Assembly (NCBI GenBank): GCA_033239525.1
Contig: BSYO01000014.1
Span: 15,980,021-16,044,020, forward strand
Source of the DNA: Nepenthes gracilis
Lineage: Eukaryota; Streptophyta; Magnoliopsida; Caryophyllales; Nepenthaceae
DNA length: 64,000 nt
Direction of reading: 5' to 3'
The translations under genes and the position numbers were made by a program. Within the stretch, counting starts at the first letter, position 1, and every line of letters starts with the position of its first letter. Shown here piece by piece: positions 1 to 10,900 of this stretch. Under the pieces are notes generated by a model, which worked only from the letters and a program-made list of their open reading frames with translations, did not search any database and was not told the DNA's origin.

Positions 1-479
1 ACAACGTAAAACAAATAATAATATATTTTTTAAATTTTTTTAGATATTCCAATAAAAAATTTAATATAAGATTTGTTGGGATAAAAAAAATTATTTTTTT
101 TTCTGCTCAGTTTTCACAAAAAGACCTTCGAACACCACATTGTATGGTACAAGGCACAAAGATGCCGTGGAAAAGTTAAATACTCCAACAATAAGACTTA
201 GCATTATTTTTGAAGGATTTGTCACTCATAAACCGATTAACATGTCGAGATCTATGGTATGAAGATCGTCTAAAAGTCACAATTCATAAAAAGGCCCCCA
301 CAACCAAGGTCCAATATCGTACAGCCTGTAATTATCCGTTGAGACATGGGCTTACCTAATAGCCTACCATGAATGGCTTCATCAGAACGGCCCACGATAC
401 TTTTTTTGTATACTAAAAAAAATTGTCATAACTGATCACTACAAACCTGATAAATATTTTAAAAATATTCGCCAATAAT
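1..479. other. Intergenic DNA, no gene seen
   Basis: AT-rich sequence at the window edge with no credible coding frame on either strand. It may be the outer part of the LTR-like repeat that follows, but no boundary could be fixed. Confidence 0.4.
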
Positions 480-1440
480 TTATATGATCTCCCTCAAAGT
501 GACAATTGCATACCAGTCTTCTCCCATGATCACGTCAAAAAAAGAAAGAAATTGCCAATCAATTGAGAATTCCTTATCCACTCGGACAGCTTAGCAAGCA
601 ATTGTCACCCATCAAGAAAAATCTAACTATCCGCTAACACTATAAACACCCCCTTTACTTCAGTAGGGGAAAAGGAGAACTCTGAATCCAAAAATAAAAC
701 TTTGACTATGCAGAAAAAACGGATGGGAGCAAAAAGAAAAAGAGAGACCCAACTTTTGACAGGGAAAAGCAATGAAGGAGTTCTTCTCCATGCTCAGAAA
801 AGAGAGCTCTGAGAATGTAAAAAGAAAACGAATGGAAGCAAAGAAGGAAAAGAAAGACCCAACCCATGATAAGGGGGAACAATGAATGAGTTCTTCTTCA
901 TTTCTCAAAACCGTTAGCCAATAAGTGTAATCTTGATTCATTGCTAACCACTCTCCTATAAGTGCAGGCCCTCCTTTTAAGAAGTCAACCCTCTCTCTAG
1001 GAGGTCCTCCATCTAAGTGCCAAACCATCCACCCATACGCATCCCAATGATACTCCAATGACTACACAACCAAAAATAATGCATACTCTTCAGCGCATCT
1101 CCCTTTGTAAGCTGCACCTTAGTCAGGTATACATTTAAATTGCTCTTTAGCTGGACACACCCAAATACTCAATCCTTGCTATATGCATTCATACATCTCA
1201 TATTATCACATCTTTTTATTTTCTTAAAAAAATATCTAATTTGAACGTCGAAAAATAAATAATGAAACAAATCTCGCTAATTCTTTAACTTTTTATTTTT
1301 AATTGTGTTGCGTAAGATCCATATTCGAAGAGACAAAAGCCAAACTAACTCCAACTCAACCCGACATAAAAGATCAAACAACTTCTGACTCGTACAACAA
1401 TCCAAATCTATGGACACATCAATTTTTTTTATTTTTATGA
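480..1440 (+). mobile_element. LTR-like repeat, copy A (degenerate)
   Basis: This stretch shares order and wording with 40915-42060: a short TATAA-type box followed by a C-rich run (near 640), an A/G-rich leader with ctGAATcCAAAA-like words, a pyrimidine-rich segment with short internal repeats (950-1060), a 'GCATTCATAcATcTCATAT' block (near 1183) and a 'TCTAATTTGAACGTcGAAA' block (near 1233). That arrangement suits an LTR with its promoter and leader. No coding domain is attached. The relationship to the second copy is visible by eye, while calling both LTRs is inference. The boundaries are approximate. Confidence 0.42.
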
Positions 1441-1961
1441 GATATTCAATAAGAATTTTTTTTATTCTTTTAGTTTTTTCAGATAAATAAATCAAAATCC
1501 TAACAATAATATGAAACAAATTAATGCAAATAATAGAAAAAAATAGACTTTTGGGGGGGGGAGGGGGAATTAGATATGGATAGATATTCACTCTGGCAAC
1601 CCTTCACCATTTATTATTTTCTTTTATTCAACATAAGAGCAATCTGATCCTAGAAACCTGTAACAATCAATTCTTTAATCAGTTGATCATTCCCCCCCAA
1701 CGAAAGAAAAAAAAAAAAGAGTAAATGGCACAGTATTAGAGCCACATTTACATTTACACGGCTGGACAATTGGCCATATTTTAGGAACATACTTCAGCCA
1801 CCCCTAAGGAGACTCTCAGGCAGTGTATCATCCATCTATCTATTTATTTTTATATATTCTATTAATGTGAACAAATAAATAAGATGATATATCATTGAAG
1901 AATATTTCAAAAATAACTAAAAATTATCCTACTAAAACCACTGATTTTGAGGATGTAGAAC
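1441..1961. other. 3' flank of the DUF726 gene
   Basis: This is the downstream flank of the minus-strand hydrolase gene and should contain its 3' UTR. It has G/C and A homopolymer runs (1552-1568, 1692-1720). Near 1839-1905 lies an imperfect copy of an AT-rich word block that recurs at 2176-2255 and 2359-2450. No clear polyadenylation signal was assigned. Confidence 0.4.
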
Positions 1962-4900
1962 CTACAAGACTTCCTCCATTGCCTGGTGGGGAGGAGGGGC
2001 TCTGAAAACGGGAAAATATGTGTCTAGTTCAAGCTGGTCCAAGATCTGTAGTGTGGCCCATAAATAAGATGAGTGTCCTTCGATTATATCAGTCACATCC
2101 ACCTGAAAAGTCGAAGAAATTAGTAATTTAGTAGAAATCAGAACCACCTTTTAGCCAACTATGATCAAGTGCTGTTTCATCTACTTATTTATTTTTATGT
2201 ATCCAATGGTGTAAATGAATAAATAGAACATCACATTGCTTAAGAATATCCCTTTGATCATATCGGTCACATCCACCTAAAAAACCAAATAACTTACATA
2301 CTATTTGAGGTTAGAGTAATGTTATAGAGTTGCCTTTAAGCCACTGATTATGAAGCAATGTCACATATATTCATTTATTCTTATGAGTGTCCAATAGTGT
2401 GAATGGATAAAAAGAACGCTATGTCATTCAATAGTATCTGAAACGTGTCTTCAAATAATTTCACTTGCAGATACAAACACAGGGTTATGATATTAAAAGA
2501 AAAAGAAGAAACCGGTTATAAAAGAATAGACAAAGAGCAAAGAACTCACATTCTCTATTCCAGGAACATCAATTGGTTGAATTCCAGCCAATCCTTTTGT
2601 AAGCAGGCTGTATGAAGGAAATGTTTTCCATTTTTCAATCCAAGGAGAAAACAAATGTATTGAAATTTCAGAAACCTCAGAGGAAAACGGATAAAAAGAG
2701 ATCACACACTGCTGCTAGTAGGGAAATATCAAGAAAGTACCTAGTCATATCAACTTGAAGATTTCCCTCCACCAAGAATCTTATAAAAATAGATCATTCT
2801 TAAATGGATTATAAAGCTTTAAAACTTCTGCATGGATGAAAAATCCGGCCCACATATATCGATAACCAGAGATGTGACACAAGGAATAGAGAATATATAT
2901 CGATAGCCGACATATATCAACCTTTTTTCCCCCCTTGGCTTTTAGAAACTTAAATTCACATGTTTTAAATATATTTAAAATCATAAACCTTCAAAGAAGC
3001 CTAAATACACAAGTTTTGTGAAGGTGTTGAGCATGCATAGATAAAAAAATTTGGCCATAAGGATAATAAGGTTACTTTTAATAAAGTTGGCAAAAACTCA
3101 ACAAATAGATAAATTGATGATTGATATGGTCAAATTTTAACATATAACTTGGTATCTGCAATATTCACTAACAATACATATCATCTAATACAGCCGACAT
3201 TAGCTTCAAATGATACCAATACTGATATTTACATCCATTATGTCATTTTCAACAACCCAATGTGGAGAGGTTGCTTAAGACATTGTAACAGTAAAAAGCA
3301 TTCCCTCTAACCATACGTCTTCGGCAAATCAATATGACTGGTATTGTACTATCAAGGTAAAATCACAACTTGACATCAGGCAGTTTTAACTAATGTCTCT
3401 TTAAGAAGTATTGAATGACTTAAAGATCATTACACTACCCCAACAATTTTTCCCTTGTGTCGGACCATAAAACCATATATCATACTCTAAGAAACAAAAA
3501 TTCTCAATAATGCATGTTTTCGCATGCATTTACCTTGCCCGAAATGCAACCCCAAGTATCCAATCATTTGTGGAGTAAACATTTATGAATCTGCCCGCCA
3601 CAATCTGCAAAATAATGGAAGCTAAAATAAGGGTCTCAGTAAAAATAAAGGGGCATTTGTTGAGAACTGTTGCTGTAGATAATAAAGCTCGAAATGAAAA
3701 TATAGTAAAAAATCTTCAATACAACCTTTCGTGCAGCTTCCCAACTTTCATCTTTGATTGAAATAGGCGCACCAAGAAGAACAACTCTTTCGACAAGGTC
3801 AGCTGCAAAAATATATAAGATGTGGTTTTTCAATGCGAGTACGCAGCAAAATTACTGGTATATGGTAGTGCTGAAAGGCAATCAATTACCCTTATGTTTG
3901 GTTTCACATAGAAACTGGAGGCACTTGAAAACAACCCTAGCTCCTAAGGAGTAACCTACAAGTGTGACAGGCCTGAAAAGAATGGTTGCAAGCCAAATGC
4001 AGAAAGAAAGAAGCTTGTTTAAACCTGACAATATAAATCTGATGGAAAATTATGATATTTTCAATAATATTTCCTCATATACCTGTTCCCTTGCAATCCT
4101 TTCAGTAGAACTTCAGCCAGCAGCTTTCCAGCTTTATCTGACCTACAACATTTAGTCTGAAAGGTTATACTAGTAGTTGAATTTAAATAACTCAAACTAC
4201 TTTAGTGTTCTCTAGTTATATGATCGAAAGGAGAAAGAGATTAACAATATGATATGTGGATGTCAAAGTTTTGTCTAATCTGAGATGTCTAATCCACTAA
4301 CTATGTAGGTGCATTAATGGAGACAAAGGAAAAGGTTTGGATCTAAGAAGCACTGACATGGATACAGGCACAACATTTTTATTTTTATTTTAAAATTGAC
4401 AACATAATGAGAACACATGAACACAAATTTCTAGTTTTTTTTTTTTTTCTTTTAGATATGAGAATTTAATTAATAGAAAAACTCCATTTTATTTAACTCT
4501 GTATACTTTCCGATGGCATGTCCATAAACATTTACTCAGTTTTATTAGTATTTTCTTACTAATTTACCTAGCATTTTTCTTTTACTAGACTACACCTAAT
4601 AGATAATTTAAGCAGGGAACCAGTCAAAAAAATATTAGAGAGAAGAACAAAAATGGATTCGTGGTCTATCCATCCTTGCTCCCTAAATTTTCATGTCACA
4701 TGCCAGTCACCACTTGCCCCTCCTTGCTCTCTATCTAATTCACAGTATATCAGGTAGCCTTGAAAAAGAAAGAAAAGAATCCCCCCAAAGATACCCAACA
4801 GCCAGAAGAAAAAGAAATCATCCAACATCTCCTGTTGACTTCAACCCAAAAGGTCACTCCAGAAAGAGAAGAGAAAAGATTCTCACATAAGCTAGCTATC

Positions 4901-7900
4901 TCAGCATATTCTAAGTTCCATCGAAGCATTTTCAGATGAAAACTTGTTTTAATATGATTAAGATCTAAAGCCCCGAAATACTGAATTTATTCGCATGTAA
5001 GCTTTGATAATTATTTGGTTGGGTACTTTAATTTATAGCATCTTTCCACTTTAATTTCACTCTTTTGCTTCTCTTTCTAGGTCTTTCTCTCCACCTCTCT
5101 CTATATGGGACACGTCTCAGAATTTTCAGCCGTGTTCAAAGTACCAAAAACAACTAGGGCACAGTTTTGAGCAAGTCCAACATGCCCAAGGGGGTCAGTG
5201 TTGAATTGCCCGATACACTACCCTATAAGAGGTGTCTGTGCTTCCTATGCCTGGATTTTTCAAATTAACTAGAAAAGAAGCTATTATCATTTTTTTTAAA
5301 CCACGCAAAGACAAATCTATTTAGTTTATGAAATTCAAAGATACATAAGACATTAAGATGTCAGATATCTGAATAGGTTCATCAAAGCAAACTAAACCAA
5401 AAATAATGAAGCGCAAGATAAACCCTAACTGAGACCAAACAAGAGAAATCTTTACAAGATAGCAAATCATATAAAGAAGTAGCTTCTCACTAAACTAAAA
5501 TAGAAGAACTTCTCTAGTGTTCAAGGTGTAGACCAAATCATCCTTCAGCTGCACACAAAACGGAGCAATGCGGAGCTATATCAAGAGAATAGAATAGTAT
5601 GGCAGTCTCAAGACATTCTACTACTTCCCACCTCTTTTCCATCCTAACATCCCTCATTTTTCTACTTTTGTTTTTCTTCCCTCATCTTCAATAGGGCCAT
5701 GGCTGTTATTCATGGAATCGCTGCAGCCATATGACGCTGCAAATTAGCATGCCCGCCCAAGGAAGTGTCGAGAGGGCGACCTCCAATGTCGGCATCTCCT
5801 TTCACATGAATTGCACAGAAGAGGAATGAATTAGTGGCAACCTTCAGTGATTGAGGATTGGTTAGTAAGCTTCGAGAGAATCAATGAAGGATTTGGAAAG
5901 GAAGGATGGGAAACTAGCAAAGCCAGCAAACCCAAGGTAACCTAGGAAATCTAAGCGAAATTCATAAAAGAGAAGCTATTATGTGTGAGTTAAGAAATCA
6001 TACGTATCAGTTCATTTATCAGCTATATTACATTTTAGTAAATCAACAGTATCACAGAGCTTGACTCCATGAATAAGATATTTAGGCCTGTACATGGACA
6101 ACTAGCTGGAATGATATACCTTCTACTAATCATTTTGCGCGCACACAATTATTTCATCAAATTGCAATATGAATTCAAAACCATTATTTTTAACACAGTG
6201 CCCTAAATTCATAAAGGAGATAGCTAAGGCAGCTCTGTTAATCATTAGACTAGGCTGTATCTGCTGAGAACACAGAAGGCTGAAAATGCCACATTTGTGA
6301 TTCATACTAGATGGAAAACAATTCTTCCCTTCCATGTGTAAGATCTTTGTGTCAAGTGCACCAATGTAAATATCTGCCAATATTTATACCAATGTAAATA
6401 TCTGCCAATATTATAAATATTGGCAAATATGTATCAAAATTGTCTCCCTTAGATATTGATGTTTTTTGATACTGTAACAATATCACAATATATTACCATA
6501 TTGGTAATATATCGTAATATATTGGCTGATATGACCAACATATTGGCAGATACGGCTCTATCAATTTATAATTTTTAGAATTTTTTTGCCAATATTCAAT
6601 ATCGATATGTATTGTCTAATATGTATGATATCAATATGACCAATACTGATACCGATATTTTCATCAATGGTTAAGTGACAAGTCATACCTATCCACAGCA
6701 ATTGCCCATTTGCTGTCTATAAAGTCAGTAGCTGCAAGTAAGGTTGCTGGCCAAGCCAATGCTGTCAAAAGTGAGCTTAATACGGTCAGCATGGCCCCTT
6801 GCTTCATCAACTCCATAGCAATCCCTAGAGTGAGTAGCATTATCAACATCATCAAAGATTTGATAGATATACCGACAAAAATGGCATACAAGAGGAGCAG
6901 AGCAATTACTTGAAGTGAGCCAATCCTGTATTGATGTGCTCACTGCAATCAGATTCTTAGATTCCCATTGTAGCGCATACCTAAGATTTTTAGGATAGTA
7001 CAGGGCAAGAAAAATATAATGCCATAATGAGTTTGCAACCTCAAAGATCTCTTGTCAAGGCCCATCAATAGAAAAACAGAACAAACTGAGGAATAATACT
7101 CAGCATAGATAAAAGTATTGACCAACATTTTAAATATCAGTCAATATATACTCATATTAGTATTGGGCCCTCAATACCAATATTTTTGATACCGAAACAA
7201 TTCATGATATATTACTCGATATCCCCAATATTAATACGTATTGTTTGATATGTCCAATATCGATATAATCGTGACCAATATTGCTAATAATACCAAGGTT
7301 GATATTTTCATCCATGGTACTCGGGCAACCTCATAACAATCACTTTGACAGTAGAAGCGGAAACATGTGTCAGACAACAAAATGTATTATATGAGTTACA
7401 CACTTCTTCATATTCTATTGCTGAATGTTAAAAAAAGGAAACACTGAATTAGGGTATATTTATCAATTATTGATATTGACCATGGACCTTCAAAGAAGAT
7501 AATTATAAGGACAGACATAGATAGAAAGGAAGACAGCTATTTTGGGATTAATGAGGCTGTCATACAACTTTGTCTTGTACAAATGTACAGACAATTGCAT
7601 CCATTCTCTTACTGAATGAAAAAAGGAAAAAAAAAGGAAACAAGGGAATTAGGGAATATTCATCAATTATCCGCCAATGATTTACAAAGGGGATAATTAT
7701 CAGGACAAATATAAATACAATGGAAGACAGTTATTTTGTGGTTAGGAAGGTTTTCACACAACTTCAACTGTAAAGACAACTGCATCAATTCTCTTACTAA
7801 ATGTACGAAAAGGAACATGGAAAATAGGGGATATTTATCAATTATTGACCATTGACTTAACAATGGGATAATCATCAGGGCAAAGATAAATAGAATGGAA

Positions 7901-10900
7901 GACAGTTATTTTGGGATAAGGGAGGTTTTCATACGACTACGTCTGGAAAGACAATTGCATCCTCATCCCCCCCACCCCCCAAAAAAAAAAGGTCACAACA
8001 ATTACATTCAGCCAATATTGCATGAACATCCTACTTTAAATGCTGTAAATCATCCAGTTTGACTTTCGTTTGATAAGCAATTAAAAATATTATATGAATC
8101 CATATTTTAAAAGTGAAAAAACAGAAAAAATAATCAAAATACTAAAAAAGATCTAATTTCAGCCACAATTTTGTTGAGAATGTATTAGCAACTCTTTGCC
8201 ATTTTTCTAGAAAGCTTAAAAAACCTTAGAAAAAACAATGGGGGACTACTTTTCTCCTCAAGAAAAATCAAGAGTGCCAAATGAGCCAATATATCAGGAG
8301 GATGATTTTGGGGAAGAAGATGCTGAACACACTCAAGGAGCTGCTTTGGTAGAGGATGTTTCTGCTGATTTGCATGAGATTTTGATGCTTATCTACCAAA
8401 ATTTTTCAAGTTTTCCTCTATTCTTTTAGTATCTTCAACAGAAACCTGGAGTATTTTAGGTTGTTTCAGCATTTGCACAATAAGTGACAGACCTTTCCTT
8501 TCCCATCCCACAGCTGCATCAAAATTGCTGCACGCATGTTTTGGTCCAATAGCAGGGGAAAAAAATTGAAACCAAAATTTTCACTTGTTTGTAGACATCA
8601 TTTTTTTATAATTTCAAATGAATTTAAAAATTTATATCATATTTTTACTATAATTTATGGCACGGGGGTATAGAGGTAAATCATGATGCAATAGTAACTA
8701 AACATCCTCTCTAGTTAAGAGGCATATGTTTAGCCCTTCCCAAATTTTATGTGGGGCCACCCTTTTGTACCTTTAAATAACACTATTTTTCTATATCGTT
8801 TTCACTTAAACAAAAACCAAATTGCATCAAACATTGCATTTCATTTGGCGTGGTTAGGGTTTCTACTAAACTGGGCAAACAAAAGAAGAGGATAAAAGAG
8901 GAGCAAAACCACACTCCAACATCCCTAGTTTATGCCATATAATTCCTTACAATTTTCATGCATCTTCCAGATAAAGTTTGCTGCTTCAATGTCCTGCACT
9001 ACTTTTTCAGCATACTTGAGCATCTAATGCCTTTTTTTTCATTCCTTTCCTTTCCTGTGAACTTCTCTTCAAAATGGCATACCAACAAAGCTACTAAAGA
9101 CAACTATCCTCACATAGAGAAAACATTGGCAACCTCATTCATGACCAGTAGGTTTCTCCAATTTATACACTATTGAAAAGAAAAGAAAAGGGTAATCATG
9201 TTAAGCAAGTTCCGATGTTCATTATTTGTCCTGATTATTAATAAGCAGATAGAAATATAATTAAATCTGCAAAAAATTGAAAGTGTAAAGCCATGTTAGC
9301 TGATGTTCTATGACAATAGCTACAAATGAAGAAGCCAAAGCAGATTAAAGAGGAAAAATAATCAGTCACAATACCATAAATGTTTTGAAGATCTAGTTTA
9401 CCTTTCCAAGGCATCATTTAAACCTTCCCAAGGCATTATAAAATCTTCTTTATCAAATACAAATCCTGAAACCAATATCTCAACTGCTAGCCGCTGAAAG
9501 CAAAAAGCTTTGCAAGATAAGTTCATATCAAATAAACAAGTTGCCCACCAGAAAATCAAAATTAATAAAAAAAACTAATACAAGTCAGAATAAAAGCATA
9601 AGGTCAAAATGGCAATGAACTGGAAGTAAGAGCCAGATGTACTTACTCCTTGTTTGTGGTTTTCTCCTATAGCTATGAATTCAAATTCATCAACATCTCC
9701 CATCCTCCTGGCCATTTTGCTACCTGTCAGCCCAGCTCCAGCAGCTGCACAAACCAGGGAATAATGGAGTATAATAACCAAATAAATAAATAGCAATCAT
9801 GTAGAAAGATGCAAATGACTAGAACCAAAGAAAAATCATTTCCATAATCCATCCAAACAAAGCAAGCGAAGCATGCACAGATAGAAGCCAACATATGTAA
9901 ACATTACTCACCCCCAAATGAGGCAGCAATTGCAACAGAGCCAGCAACAGTTCCAGCAGCACTTGCAGCAGCTGCAAAACCACTTGCTCCAATTACAGGG
10001 ATAAGAGTGCCCAGCGTTGGAGCTAGGGCACTAAATCCAGCAGCAATTGCAGGGGCAGCTAAACCTGTTGAAAAATAATTCCAGGCAGTGATTTTTCAGA
10101 AAAAGTATACAAGTTCTAAAGATTTACCTATAAGAAATGGATGAAAAAAAGAATATAACTATGACAAGCTTATCCGGCAGGATGCTAAAAACATCGATAG
10201 GAATACATACCACCAGTGATAGCCAATAAGGCACCCCCAGTTAAAGCAGCAGCGCCAATAATTCCTCCACGCTTCCATTTAGTCCATTTGCTTTCTTCTG
10301 GCTTAGTTCCCTCCTCCTTTGACTCTTCCTCCTTTGCTAAGGCCATAGCTGAGAAAGCAATCATAGTCTCTATGGCTTCCTGCATATAAATTGGTGAGAA
10401 CTCAACAATCAGAATGGAAAAATGCATAATCAAAGAAGAGAAAATAAAATATGATAGTATATCAAGCAACTTAGCAGCAGATGAGAGAGCTCAATGCACA
10501 AGGCCCCAACATTGTTGGGTCTAGGAATGGTAAGATGTACACAATGTTACTCATGCATTACAAATAGATTGTTTCCGTGGTTTGATCACATGGACTTCAA
10601 GCCAAAATGGAACAATGAGAAAGATAATCAACTACAAAGACCCAACTAGCAAATGTGAAATAACGGAACATACACAAAATAAAAACTTTAAAATTGTAAT
10701 GATGAAAAAGCATACAAAAATGCAGACAGAAATGAAGCCAACAGAGTGGCCTCAGAAGGGTGCTATCAGCCACCTATAAAATCTCATGGCAAAAAACCTG
10801 ATAAGTATTGCAATACTGCACTCATTTTCCTTGCTACACAAATGTACAATTTTTCAAAGGTTTTCTCTTTGTCAATTTCCCCATTTCTGTTCTCCTCCAA

